22,330 bases of DNA from NCBI GenBank assembly GCA_051649785.1, contig JBOFHT010000092.1, positions 1-22,330 of the forward strand, read 5' to 3'. Within the stretch, counting starts at the first letter, position 1. The number at the start of each line of letters is the position of its first letter. The stretch is from JBOFHT01 sp051649785. GTDB lineage: Archaea; Methanobacteriota; Methanobacteria; Methanobacteriales; Methanobacteriaceae. The position numbers and the translations under genes were made by a program. This document shows positions 1 to 7,770 of the stretch, one piece after another. The notes beneath the pieces were generated by a model. That model did no database searches, was not told the DNA's origin, and worked only from the letters and a program-made list of their open reading frames with translations.

Positions 1-435
1 ATCCATATCATTTTCAGGAAATGTATTTTTCATTCCCCAATCCATAATTATCCCATCATATTTTTTATTTAACTTTTCATATTCTTCTAAATATTTAGTT
101 ACATCTTCTTTTATATTTTTACTTAAGAAATAAAATAATTTTTTGTTATTTTCTTTTAAATTTTTAAATTCAATAAACATGAAATATCTAATGGTTGAAT
201 GATAAGAAATATTAACATTTTCTTTTTCAAAAAAATCATGTTTAATTGATACATTTCCTTTTAATAATTCCATTATATCCGAAAACTCTACAAAACTATC
301 AATATTTTTATCATATTTAATTTGAATACCCATATTTCTTTTAGAAAGATAATAACCTAAAAAAACACCTATTAAACTACCTAATCCTAAAACCTTGGTT
401 ATATCTATGATTGTATTTAAAATTATTTCATCCAT
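1..435 (-). CDS. Partial membrane-anchored protein of unknown function
   Basis: This minus-strand gene starts at ATG 433-435 and is open to the left edge, so its C-terminus is missing. A GGGGG ribosome-binding box at 443-447 supports the start. The visible 145 residues begin with a short hydrophobic stretch (about residues 4-27, including GLGSLIGVFLGYYL) followed by SKR, which looks like an N-terminal signal anchor with the rest in the cytoplasm. The remainder is polar and rich in Lys, Glu and Asn, with no recognised catalytic motif. Repeat copy A lies directly upstream, so its promoter would sit in or next to that repeat. I do not recognise the family; the length beyond the window is unknown. 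Confidence 0.75.
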   Translation of the reverse strand, partial: MDEIILNTIIDITKVLGLGSLIGVFLGYYLSKRNMGIQIKYDKNIDSFVEFSDIMELLKGNVSIKHDFFEKENVNISYHSTIRYFMFIEFKNLKENNKKLFYFLSKNIKEDVTKYLEEYEKLNKKYDGIIMDWGMKNTFPENDMD

Positions 436-550
436 TTCATTTCCCCCATTAGTGATTATTTTATATAAAAAATATTAAATAAATTAAAAACAATCATGAG
501 TTTTTTCAATCTTATTAGTTTTCATCGTTTAATAATATTCTCGTATTCCT

Positions 551-754
551 CAACTACCAAAACCCATACTAACTACTACAAATCTCAATCAATTATTATC
601 TACTTTACCAACATCCATTCTATTTTAATAAACCTTAAATCAATTTAAATTATCTATATCAAATATTTCAAGGGTTAATTACTTTTAAATTATAATATAC
701 ATTAACTATCTATTTTCATTGTTTAATATTATTTATACTTTATTTGAAGTGTGG
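551..754 (-). repeat. Dispersed intergenic repeat, copy A
   Basis: This ~204 bp copy begins (plus strand) with CAACTAC and ends near TTTGAAGTGTGG. Shared blocks with the other copies are AATTATTATCTA, TCTATTTTAATAAACCTT, ATTTAAATTATCTA, AAATATTTCAA, GGTTAATTACTTTTAAAT and AATATTATTTATACT. It lies just past the extended 3' end (TAA at 794-796) of the amber-interrupted gene on the minus strand, and upstream of the partial gene at 1-435. Nothing else is seen in 436-793. Confidence 0.8.
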
Positions 755-793
755 AATATTAAGAATTATTAAAAAATAAAAATAGGTTAATAT

Positions 794-1108
794 TTATAGT
801 GTAAAATACCTATAAGTAAAGAATATAAGACCTATAATAGGAATAATACCAATAATTATAAAAAACCAGAGAATTGAGCTTAGAATTATAAATGTAAAAG
901 TTCCTAGTGCTGCCTAGCCTATAACATACTTAACTCCTTCCTTAGTATTTGTATCAATAAATCCTTCTAATTCTCCTTCATCATTAAGACGTTTAGGTAA
1001 AAGATACCTATTTATTAAAATAGGTCCTAAAATACCCACAATAACCATAATACCTGCCAAACCCATTACTACTACAGGATCCATATTAATATAATCAAAA
1101 ATGTCCAT
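794..1108 (-). pseudogene. Small membrane protein interrupted by an in-frame amber codon
   Basis: The gene starts at ATG 1106-1108, with AGGGGTTGAT just upstream as ribosome-binding site. It reads 64 codons to a TAG at 914-916. Residues 12-33 form one transmembrane helix (VVVMGLAGIMVIVGILGPILI). Past the TAG the same frame stays open for 39 codons to TAA at 794-796 and encodes a second strongly hydrophobic helix (core ILWFFIIIGIIPIIGLIFF). The intact protein was therefore probably about 104 residues with two helices, and the TAG most likely replaced a sense codon, for example TAT. As it stands, the cell would make only the 64-residue form unless the codon is read through. The gene is 60 bp downstream of the next small membrane gene on the same strand and may be co-transcribed with it. 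The family is not recognised. Confidence 0.6.
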
Positions 1109-1166
1109 ATTTAATCAACCCCTAATAAAACTAAAATTATCTTTTATAAATTAATTTATTATTCTA

Positions 1167-1451
1167 TTATTCTATTTTTTTATTTTTTCTATCTATAATA
1201 CAAGCAATAATAGCCCCAATAATCATTACAGCGAACAATCCCCATATTAACAATTGAGGAGGATTAATTGTTACATTACTACTTATTAATATAATTACAA
1301 GTACCGTATATACTAACACCGGCAATATCATATATTTTACTAAAAGATTCGTTTTCATTAGTTCTACAAACTGTTTTCTTCTATTTTTATTAACCATTAT
1401 AACTACAATAAAAATAGTTAATAATCCTAATTTAATTAGTAAAGTATCCAT
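1167..1451 (-). CDS. Small membrane protein of unknown function
   Basis: The start chosen is ATG 1449-1451, four bases after a GGTGAT ribosome-binding box. A GTG nine bases further upstream overlaps that box and is unlikely. The 94-residue product has three predicted transmembrane helices: near the N-terminus (LLIKLGLLTIFIVVIMV), in the middle (MILPVLVYTVLVIILIS) and near the C-terminus (LLIWGLFAVMIIGAIIACII). It ends in a Lys-rich tail (DRKNKKIE), so the protein is essentially all membrane. Its neighbour at 794-1108 on the same strand is also a small membrane protein, suggesting a two-gene unit. No motif gives a function. Confidence 0.7.
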   Translation of the reverse strand: MDTLLIKLGLLTIFIVVIMVNKNRRKQFVELMKTNLLVKYMILPVLVYTVLVIILISSNVTINPPQLLIWGLFAVMIIGAIIACIIDRKNKKIE

Positions 1452-1574
1452 TTTAATCACCTATACTTATATCAGTTATAATAATTGTTTTCCAACGCAT
1501 AATTATAATATCTACTAGTTTTTACTTATAATATTAACTATTCATCCTCATCAATTATTCAAACCTAATTCCCC

Positions 1575-1690
1575 TAAACTACAAACTCATACTAATTCTA
1601 CAATCCCCAATCAATTATTATCTACTTCATCAAACATCTATTTGTATTTAATAAATCTTAAATCTATTTAAATTAGATAAAATATAAATA
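1575..1690 (-). repeat. Dispersed intergenic repeat, copy B (truncated)
   Basis: This copy keeps only the first half of the repeat (plus-strand blocks CTACAATCCCCAATCAATTATTATCTACTT split by small changes, then AAATCTATTTAAATTAGA). It stops before the AAATATTTCAATGG block and runs into the tRNA promoter region. It is the only copy not next to the 3' end of a minus-strand gene; it lies upstream of the gene at 1167-1451 and of the plus-strand tRNA. Confidence 0.6.
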
Positions 1691-1712
1691 ACAACTTATT
1701 ATAAACAATAAC

Positions 1713-1721
1713 TTAAAAATA
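1713..1721 (+). promoter_or_regulatory. Likely TATA box of the tRNA-Arg gene
   Basis: The sequence TTAAAAATA is centred about 24 bases upstream of the first base of the tRNA, the spacing expected for an archaeal TATA element if transcription starts at or just before the mature 5' end. The call rests on position and composition only, in a very AT-rich background. Confidence 0.4.
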
Positions 1722-1740
1722 AACTTTATTTTCTCATTAT

Positions 1741-1815
1741 GGGCTTGTGGCCTAGTCTGGATAATGCGAACGACTCCTAATCGTTAGATTCCAAGTTCAA
1801 ATCTCGGCAAGTCCG
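1741..1815 (+). tRNA. tRNA-Arg (anticodon CCT), with two stem mispairs
   Basis: The 75-base cloverleaf has acceptor arms GGGCTTG (1741-1747) and CAAGTCC (1808-1814) with discriminator G at 1815 and no encoded CCA. The anticodon stem AACGA/TCGTT encloses loop CTCCTAA, giving anticodon CCT at 1776-1778, which reads AGG (Arg). The T-loop is a normal TTCAAAT. Two stems are imperfect: the D stem GCCT/ATGC has C1752 facing T1765, and the T stem CCAAG/CTCGG has A1793 facing C1805. The tRNA may be a slightly decayed but working copy, or a pseudo-tRNA. A T-run at 1824-1832 could terminate it. Confidence 0.88.
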
Positions 1816-2276
1816 TAATATATTCTTTTTTTATACAAATTTAAGGCATAAAAACTTATTTTTAAGAAATTAAAAAACATTATATTATTAATTTTTTAAT
1901 TATTAAAATTCCATAATCTCTTCTAAAATACTAAGATGATATAACGTAACAGAAGATAAAGTATCATTTGTACTGCACTATCAAAATAATAGAAATGTAT
2001 GTATGAGAAATAGGTGTTTTCAAGTAGGATAGTATTTAAATTGTTGGATAGTTGAGAATTAAGTAAGTTAAAAAATAAGAATAAGTATATTAAGTAAGTT
2101 AGAGAAATGGAATAAAAAATTAGGTTTAAATTTTAAAAATAAATAAAAAATAAAAAATAAAAAAAAATTTAATTTTAATTTTGGTTAATTTTACCCTTGG
2201 TTTTAAATCTAATTCTGATTTTAGTTTTTAACAAATATCCATCCAGTTATTCCAAAAATTTGTTGCATTTCGTAAT
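1816..2276. other. Non-coding gap with T-rich terminator for the adhesin
   Basis: No gene is supported here. On the minus strand, 2137-2170 is a series of T-runs just past the stop of the adhesin and is a likely archaeal-type terminator. The stretch 2050-2083 (GTTGAGAATTAAGT, then GTTAAAAAAT) resembles 5705-5740, which lies at the same place past the 250-codon secreted-protein gene. On the minus strand, 1903-1977 is open for 24 codons ending in LSILEEIMEF before two stop codons, and could be a gene remnant. Confidence 0.5.
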
Positions 2277-5276
2277 CTAATCCTTATTCATCTTCTTTTT
2301 TTGTTTTCTATTAAATCCAACAAAAACACCAGAGAATATAGCAAAGATTAAAGCAACAAAAGGAATACCTGTAGATTCCATACCAACAGCAGCAACAGCC
2401 CCATTAGAACTAGGTTTAGGACTAGGAATAGGACTAGGAATAGGACTAGGTTTAGGTTTAGGACTAGGAATAGGACTAGGTTTAGGATTAATTGGAGGAG
2501 TTGGAGAATCAGGTTCAACAAAAGCAATCAATGCCCCATTACGAACAATAAATTGATAATCACCAACACCATAATAACCACCATAAACAGGATTAACTCC
2601 AATTACTAATTTATTAGTAGTATCAAAGTCCACAGAAGCATAACCTTCAACAGAACTAATATTACTAATAAAAATTGTGTTTACATAGAATGAAATATTC
2701 TGACCTGTAACAGTATTACCCATGTCGTCAGTTACAGTAGCAAACAAAGTTACTGTACCATTACGAGTCCAAGTTTCATTATTAATATAGGTTATGTTTA
2801 AAATACCCATAGTACCATTATTATAAATCTCAGCACCAAGAACCATAGCAGAAGAACCAGTCATAATATTACCTACTAAAGTCATGTTTCCCTGATTAAA
2901 GACAGTACCCCCATAAGCAGCACTACCACCAACAAAACGATTATTTGTTAGATCCATAAGCTCTAAATTATAAATAGAACCTCCTAATCTACCTGCAACA
3001 TTGTTAGTAAAGTTGGAACCATAGACATTAGCTAAACAGTTCGTAGAATTATCATAAATAGCACCACCATCTAAGGCAGCACTATTATTAACAAAGTTAG
3101 AACCATTAACAAACAAAATACCATTAACCCCATTATTAGCAATAGCACCCCCGTATCCATCAGCACTATTATTAGTGAATTTGGAATTAGTGATATTTAT
3201 TATGGAGTTTGTGGAATTATCACAGATAGCACCACCACCAGCAACAAAAGTATCATTAGCAGTAGCTATAGCCTGATTATCAGTAAAATTAGAAACAGAA
3301 ACAGTTAGATTACTAAAATTACCATTATTATAAATAGCACCACCACTAATAGCAGCAGAATTATTCACAAAGTTGGAGAGCGTAATATTCACAATAGAAT
3401 TAGTAGATCCATCATAGATAGCACCACCACGACCATTAACCCCTTTAAATGCATAATTAGTTGTGAAATTACAATTTGCGACAGTCAAATTACTATTATT
3501 ACCATTATTATAAATAGCACCACCACTAATAGCAGCAGAATTATTCACAAAGTTGGAGAGCGTAATATTCACAATAGAATTAGTAGAATTATCACAAATA
3601 GCACCACCACCAAAAAGAGTATTAGTAGAATTAGCAGAATTATTAGTAAAATTACAACTAGTTACTGTTAAATTACTATTATTACCATTATTCGCAATAG
3701 CACCACCTATATTATTAATAGCACTATTATTAGTAAAATTAGAAGAACTAATATTCATCCTAGAATTAATAGAAACATCATAGATAGCACCACCACTAGA
3801 AGTAGCAGAATTATTCACAAACATACTATCACTAAGAGTTAAGTTATTAGCACTACCATCATTAGCAACAGCCCCACCATAATTAGCAGAATTATTAGTA
3901 AAATTACACAAACTAACATATAAATTACTATTATTACCAATATTACCAATATTACGAATAGCACCACCATAAGAAGTAGCACTATTATTAGTAAAATTAG
4001 AAATAGTAATATTTACACGAGAATTAATAGAACTATCGAATATTGCTCCACCACTAACACTAGCAGAATTATTCACAAAACTACAATCAATAACAGTTAA
4101 ATTAGCCATATTAGCAGAATTACGAATAGCACCACCAGTACTAGTAGTACCAACAGCAGAATTATTAGTAAAATTACAACCAGTAATATTCACAATAGAA
4201 TTACTAGATTCTCCATAAATAGCACCACCACCACTAGCAGAATTATTAGTAAAATTACAACCAGTAACAGTTATATTACTATTACTACCACCATTACGAA
4301 TAGCACCACCAGTATTATATGGAGCTCGATTATTAGTAAAACTACAACCAGTAATATTCAAATTAGAATTAGATGACTCATCAAAGATAGCACCACCTGT
4401 ATCACTAGCATTATTATCTGTAAAATTACAACCAGTAACAGTTAAATTACCTTTATCCCCAATATTATAAATAGCACCACCATAAGTAGCATTATTATTA
4501 TTGAATCTACAATTAGTAATATTCATACTAGAATTGCTAAGACCATTAAGGATAGCACCACCAGAATTAGTAGCATTATTATTAGTAAAGTTAGAGTTAC
4601 TAACAGTTAAATTACTATTATTACCTCCATTACGAATAGCACTACCATTAATAGCATTATTACTAATAAAATTACAGGTAGTAATATTCACAATAGAATT
4701 AACAGAGTTATCATAAATAGCACCACCATCCACAATAGCAGAATTATTATTAAAATTACAATTAATAATAGTTAAATGATTACCATTACCAGTATTAGAG
4801 ATAGCACCACCATAATCTGCAGAATTATTAGTAAAATTACAATTAATAGCTGTTAAAGAACCATAAGCTGTAACAGCACCACCATAACCCTCATTAGTAC
4901 TATTAATAATAAGAACATTGATTAAAGTTAAATTATTATTAGTGGAAATAGTAAATATCCAAGAATGCTTATTACCATCAATCGTAGTATAACCATTAGA
5001 ACCATTACCAATTATAGTAATATTCTTAGCACCAGAAACAGTATTATTCACATTATTAGTACCATTATAATAATTCTCATTTAAGTAAATAGTACCGGTA
5101 CCAGTCACAGCATCAAGACCATCTCTAACAGTACTTGATTCATTAACTGAATAATTACCTTGACCATCATTAGTAACAGCCGCACTAGCACTACTAAGTA
5201 AACAAACACATAGAACCATAAGTAAAGTGAAAGCCAGGAAAGTATTCACACCTTTTAAGTTTATATTCTTTTTTAT
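2277..5276 (-). CDS. Adhesin-like surface protein with Pmp-type repeats, apparent ATA start
   Basis: A secreted, cell-surface protein of about 999 residues. The frame runs upstream through GTG 5247-5249 to ATA 5274-5276, which sits four bases after a strong GGAGGTGA box and begins IKKNINLKG before the hydrophobic core FLAFTLLMVLCVCLLSSASA. That gives a proper signal peptide with a basic N-region. The GTG has no usable ribosome-binding site. The bulk (about 100-790) is ~25-residue repeats of the type NxNFTNNSAxxxGGAIYN, as in Pmp/right-handed beta-helix adhesins. After them comes an Ig-like module (VTLFATVTDDMGNTVTGQN), then a Pro-Lys-Ser spacer and a C-terminal anchor (MESTGIP plus a hydrophobic helix and a KQKKK tail). 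N-glycosylation sequons (NNS, NFT) are abundant. The role is probably attachment to other cells or host surfaces. The second adhesin at the right edge shares the Ig-like module and anchor. Confidence 0.9.
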   Translation of the reverse strand: MKKNINLKGVNTFLAFTLLMVLCVCLLSSASAAVTNDGQGNYSVNESSTVRDGLDAVTGTGTIYLNENYYNGTNNVNNTVSGAKNITIIGNGSNGYTTIDGNKHSWIFTISTNNNLTLINVLIINSTNEGYGGAVTAYGSLTAINCNFTNNSADYGGAISNTGNGNHLTIINCNFNNNSAIVDGGAIYDNSVNSIVNITTCNFISNNAINGSAIRNGGNNSNLTVSNSNFTNNNATNSGGAILNGLSNSSMNITNCRFNNNNATYGGAIYNIGDKGNLTVTGCNFTDNNASDTGGAIFDESSNSNLNITGCSFTNNRAPYNTGGAIRNGGSNSNITVTGCNFTNNSASGGGAIYGESSNSIVNITGCNFTNNSAVGTTSTGGAIRNSANMANLTVIDCSFVNNSASVSGGAIFDSSINSRVNITISNFTNNSATSYGGAIRNIGNIGNNSNLYVSLCNFTNNSANYGGAVANDGSANNLTLSDSMFVNNSATSSGGAIYDVSINSRMNISSSNFTNNSAINNIGGAIANNGNNSNLTVTSCNFTNNSANSTNTLFGGGAICDNSTNSIVNITLSNFVNNSAAISGGAIYNNGNNSNLTVANCNFTTNYAFKGVNGRGGAIYDGSTNSIVNITLSNFVNNSAAISGGAIYNNGNFSNLTVSVSNFTDNQAIATANDTFVAGGGAICDNSTNSIINITNSKFTNNSADGYGGAIANNGVNGILFVNGSNFVNNSAALDGGAIYDNSTNCLANVYGSNFTNNVAGRLGGSIYNLELMDLTNNRFVGGSAAYGGTVFNQGNMTLVGNIMTGSSAMVLGAEIYNNGTMGILNITYINNETWTRNGTVTLFATVTDDMGNTVTGQNISFYVNTIFISNISSVEGYASVDFDTTNKLVIGVNPVYGGYYGVGDYQFIVRNGALIAFVEPDSPTPPINPKPSPIPSPKPKPSPIPSPIPSPKPSSNGAVAAVGMESTGIPFVALIFAIFSGVFVGFNRKQKKKMNKD
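3318..3407 (-). repeat. 90 bp exact internal duplication in the adhesin, copy 1
   Basis: This 90-base stretch is identical to 3498-3587, exactly 180 bases away, while the neighbouring adhesin repeats have diverged at the nucleotide level. It encodes parts of two successive Pmp-type repeats. It shows a recent in-frame duplication or gene conversion of a two-repeat unit. Confidence 0.9.
3498..3587 (-). repeat. 90 bp exact internal duplication in the adhesin, copy 2
   Basis: This is the partner of 3318-3407, identical base for base. Outside the block the two units differ at once: GATCC against GAATT at one end, AAAA against TTAT at the other. Confidence 0.9.
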
Positions 5277-5764
5277 ATTTTCACCTCCTTTTACAATTTA
5301 TCATACTATTGAAAATAATAAAAATTGCTGTATACTTTTAATAATTTATCGTTATGTAAAAATTTTAGCAAATGTTTTATTATCGGTTTGAACAATTTGA
5401 AATATTTATAATAGTTTCATTATTCATTCAAACAAAATAGTATTAGTTCATTATATAATATGATTATACTATATAAATGTTATCTTTTTTTTTGACAATT
5501 ATTAATAAAAAATAAAAAACAAATTAAAATATCACAATCTTAAGATCAAGATTCCAAATCCTTCCAAATCTACTACCCTATTTTTCTAAATATTTAATCA
5601 AATAGACAATAACATACTATTTTTGATGAGATATTAAGTAAAAATAAACCTTAGTTAATAAAAAAGAGGTTTTTCAAAGATGTTGTTTTTTTAGGTTGTT
5701 TGAAAGTTGAGAATTAAGTTGGTTAAAAAAAAAGAATAAAAAAAAGATAAATTAAATTAAAATT
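5277..5764. other. Non-coding gap: adhesin leader and secreted-protein terminator
   Basis: The right side of the adhesin start holds its ribosome-binding box (5281-5288 on the minus strand). Minus-strand T-runs at 5724-5746 lie just past the stop of the 5765-6496 gene and are a likely terminator. The motif at 5552-5573 (TTCCAAATCCTTCCAAATCT) resembles a tRNA 3' end and recurs at 6637-6660. No gene is seen. Confidence 0.5.
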
Positions 5765-6496
5765 TTAATAATAGTATATTTTAATTCCATTAAATTTCAA
5801 ATCATTATAAAATTCATATGAAATTTTAACATATTTATTTACATTTTCAGGCACAATATCTATATATTGTTCCTTTTTAGAAGTAGTATTAAATCCAATA
5901 AACTTAATTAATTTCATTTTATATTTTCCACTGTTTGTTTGAATTTGAATTTTTTGATATGTTGGACCATTAATGATTTTCTTGCCATTTATTTTATTAT
6001 AACCTTTTTGCACCATAGTTGCTTTAGATCTTTTAGATTCCAAATAACTACTTGTTTTTGAAGTACTCCTCATAAAAAGATTGACTACTTCTTTTTTCAA
6101 ATTAGAATTTGTTTTATAATTTATAACAATCTTATCAGTACCACTATATTTTGGAATTTTTATTAAAATACTTTTTTTATTTTTCCCATTATAATATTTA
6201 TATATAGTTTTCTGATAATTCCCATTTTTATTATAGAGATAATATTTAATTTTAACTGATTTTATCCCATATTTTTTCTGATAATCTTTTTTAACTTTAA
6301 CATTGAGATACACATCTTCTTTTTTATTGTTAAAAACATATTTCCCCTCAATAGTTGAAACTTTTTTATCATAAGTTATAGTTTGATTCGCCTTAACTAT
6401 TACTAAATCATCATTAGCAGCAAACCCTATATTAACAGCCATTAAAGATACAAAAACAACTAAACCAATTAATAATATTATTTTACTAATTTTCAT
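5765..6496 (-). CDS. Secreted basic protein of unknown function
   Basis: The start is ATG 6494-6496, six bases past a GGAGGGAG box. An upstream in-frame ATG at 6517 precedes and overlaps that box and is rejected. The 243-residue product begins with a clear signal peptide (MKISK, hydrophobic core IILLIGLVVFVSLMAV, then NIGFAAND). The mature part is rich in Lys, Tyr and Asn and looks beta-rich, with alternating hydrophobic residues such as VKIKYYLYNKNGNYQKTIY and ILIKIPKY. It has no transmembrane anchor at its C-terminus (ends KIYYY). It is transcribed towards the adhesin on the same strand with a ~490 bp gap. The most likely role is an extracellular or pseudomurein-associated protein; the family is not recognised. 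Confidence 0.8.
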   Translation of the reverse strand: MKISKIILLIGLVVFVSLMAVNIGFAANDDLVIVKANQTITYDKKVSTIEGKYVFNNKKEDVYLNVKVKKDYQKKYGIKSVKIKYYLYNKNGNYQKTIYKYYNGKNKKSILIKIPKYSGTDKIVINYKTNSNLKKEVVNLFMRSTSKTSSYLESKRSKATMVQKGYNKINGKKIINGPTYQKIQIQTNSGKYKMKLIKFIGFNTTSKKEQYIDIVPENVNKYVKISYEFYNDLKFNGIKIYYY

Positions 6497-6879
6497 TTTA
6501 TGCTCCCTCCTTTTCATTTAAAAAATTATTTATAAAAAAATTAAATACATACTTATAAATTATATATATTAATACAATTATATTTAAACATAATCATTCC
6601 AATATTATAAAAATATAAAAAAGTAATAAAATAATAGTTCAAATCCCTCCGAATCTACCTTATTTTTGAAAATATGAACATGAACATGATATTATTAATT
6701 ATTTTAATAATTATTGTTTATAAATTAAATAAAAAATAAAAATTCATAGAATTATTGTGAATCTATATTCGTTTATTACTTTAATACTTTTTTTAGTTTT
6801 ATTACTTTCAACTTGCTCTTGGATAAGTTATTTATAACTAGAAATATTATAGTATAATTAATAAGGAGGTTTTTTTATT
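6497..6879. other. Divergent promoter region
   Basis: This gap separates a minus-strand secreted-protein gene from a plus-strand GyrI-like gene and must hold both promoters. It also holds the tRNA-3'-like motif GTTCAAATCCCTCCGAATCT at 6637-6656. No gene is seen. Confidence 0.5.
6828..6837 (+). promoter_or_regulatory. Possible TATA box of the GyrI-like gene
   Basis: TTATTTATAA is followed about 30 bases later by the ribosome-binding box AAGGAGGT (6863-6870). Transcription would start near 6857, leaving a short leader. This is a composition- and position-based inference in an AT-rich background. Confidence 0.35.
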
Positions 6880-7335
6880 ATGAATTTTGAAAAGAAAATT
6901 GTAGAAAGTGAAAAGATTTCATACATTAAGCATATAGGAAAAGTTGAAGAAGTACCTATGGTAATGGGAAAATTAATGGAATGGGCTTATAAAAACAATA
7001 TCAATATCGCAGGTCCTCCATGTTCTTTATATTATACTGACCCTAGTATGGTTGATCCTGAAGAAATGGTTTATGATATGATTATACCTGTTAGTGGTGA
7101 TGTTAAAGGTAATGATGAAGTAAAAATTAAGGAAGTTCCTGAACATACTGTTATTTCAGTTATTCATAAAGGAGATTATAGTAGTCTTAGTGAAACTTAT
7201 ATGGGTATTTGGAATTATATTCAAGAAAATGAATATTTATCTAATGGTTATCCTAAAGAGATTTATTTGAATAGTCCTCAGGAAGTATCTCCTGATGAAT
7301 TATTAACCGAAATACAGTTTCCAGTAGAAAAATAA
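6880..7335 (+). CDS. GyrI-like small-molecule-binding domain protein
   Basis: This 151-residue protein matches the GyrI-like/AraC effector-binding domain in length and pattern: an early strand (KISYIKHIGKVEEVPMVMGKLMEW), a central AGPPCSLYYTDP segment, an acidic VYDMIIPVSGD strand, then VIHKGDYSSLSETYMGIWNYI and the closing IYLNSP..LLTEIQFPV. The domain binds small, often aromatic or cationic ligands and usually acts as a sensor or sequestering protein. Here it stands alone with no DNA-binding domain. AAGGAGGT at 6863-6870, nine bases before the ATG, is a strong ribosome-binding site. The gene stands alone between a divergent and a convergent neighbour. The ligand is unknown. Confidence 0.85.
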   Translation: MNFEKKIVESEKISYIKHIGKVEEVPMVMGKLMEWAYKNNINIAGPPCSLYYTDPSMVDPEEMVYDMIIPVSGDVKGNDEVKIKEVPEHTVISVIHKGDYSSLSETYMGIWNYIQENEYLSNGYPKEIYLNSPQEVSPDELLTEIQFPVEK

Positions 7336-7377
7336 ATCCATTAATCATTTTTTTCTTTTTTTATTATTTCTCCATAA

Positions 7378-7416
7378 TTTTTAGTTCATGAATTTTATTA
7401 GTTCTTGAACTAAAAA
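7378..7416. terminator. Hairpin between convergent genes, possible terminator
   Basis: Arms TTTTTAGTTCATGAA (7378-7392) and TTCTTGAACTAAAAA (7402-7416) pair with one mismatch around a nine-base loop. It lies 42 bases past the stop of the plus-strand GyrI-like gene, with plus-strand T-runs at 7350-7361 before it. It could stop transcription from either side, or be an operator. Confidence 0.45.
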
Positions 7417-7523
7417 TAGAAATATTTCCACTAATATTATTAATATTATACATGCCTCAACTACTACAAGCCCAACTAATCCTACAATCCACAATTAATT
7501 ATTATCTAATTTAACAACATCTA

Positions 7524-7532
7524 TTCTATTTT
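7524..7532 (+). repeat. 9 bp target-site duplication, left
   Basis: TTCTATTTT occurs directly before the MITE-like element and again directly after it at 7664-7672. Copy A of the host repeat has this sequence once. Confidence 0.9.
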
Positions 7533-7663
7533 CAACGCTGTCAACTTAAGCAATTAAATACTAAATCTTAAATAAATTTAATAAATTACTTATAAAGATT
7601 CTAAATAATTTTTTGAATTTTTATAAAAATTTACTTTAAAAAATCCTTAAATTGACAGAAGTG
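7533..7663. mobile_element. 131 bp MITE-like element, copy 1
   Basis: This non-coding element has terminal inverted repeats: CTGTCAACTTAAG at the left and the complement of CTTAAATTGACAG at the right, 12 of 13 matching. The outer bases are CAACG and AAGTG. It is flanked by the 9 bp direct repeat TTCTATTTT and interrupts intergenic repeat copy C, which proves insertion. It has the same length as the copy at 20037-20167 and differs at 7 of 131 positions. No transposase is in the window, so it must be mobilised in trans. The 9 bp duplication is compatible with several IS families, which I cannot choose between. Confidence 0.9.
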
Positions 7664-7672
7664 TTCTATTTT
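7664..7672 (+). repeat. 9 bp target-site duplication, right
   Basis: TTCTATTTT is the right-hand partner of 7524-7532. Confidence 0.9.
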
Positions 7673-7770
7673 AATAAACCTTAAACCTATTTAAATTATC
7701 TACACTAAATATTTCAATGGTTAATTACTTTTAAATACTTAACTATATCATTTTTCAACGAATATTAATA

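Noticed and set aside
914..916. TAG as a pyrrolysine codon.
   Set aside because: Nothing in the window suggests pyrrolysine machinery, the family is not a methylamine methyltransferase, and Methanobacteriales are not known for it; a nonsense mutation is simpler.
3553..4716. Two plus-strand open frames rich in Leu/Val/Ile opposite the adhesin.
   Set aside because: They mirror the repetitive adhesin codons on the other strand and have no ribosome-binding site of their own.
2500..5000. Regular repeats that could look like a CRISPR array or other tandem DNA array.
   Set aside because: They are codon-level repeats of a long open frame with variable spacing and diverged copies, encoding GGAI-type Pmp repeats; there are no unique spacers.
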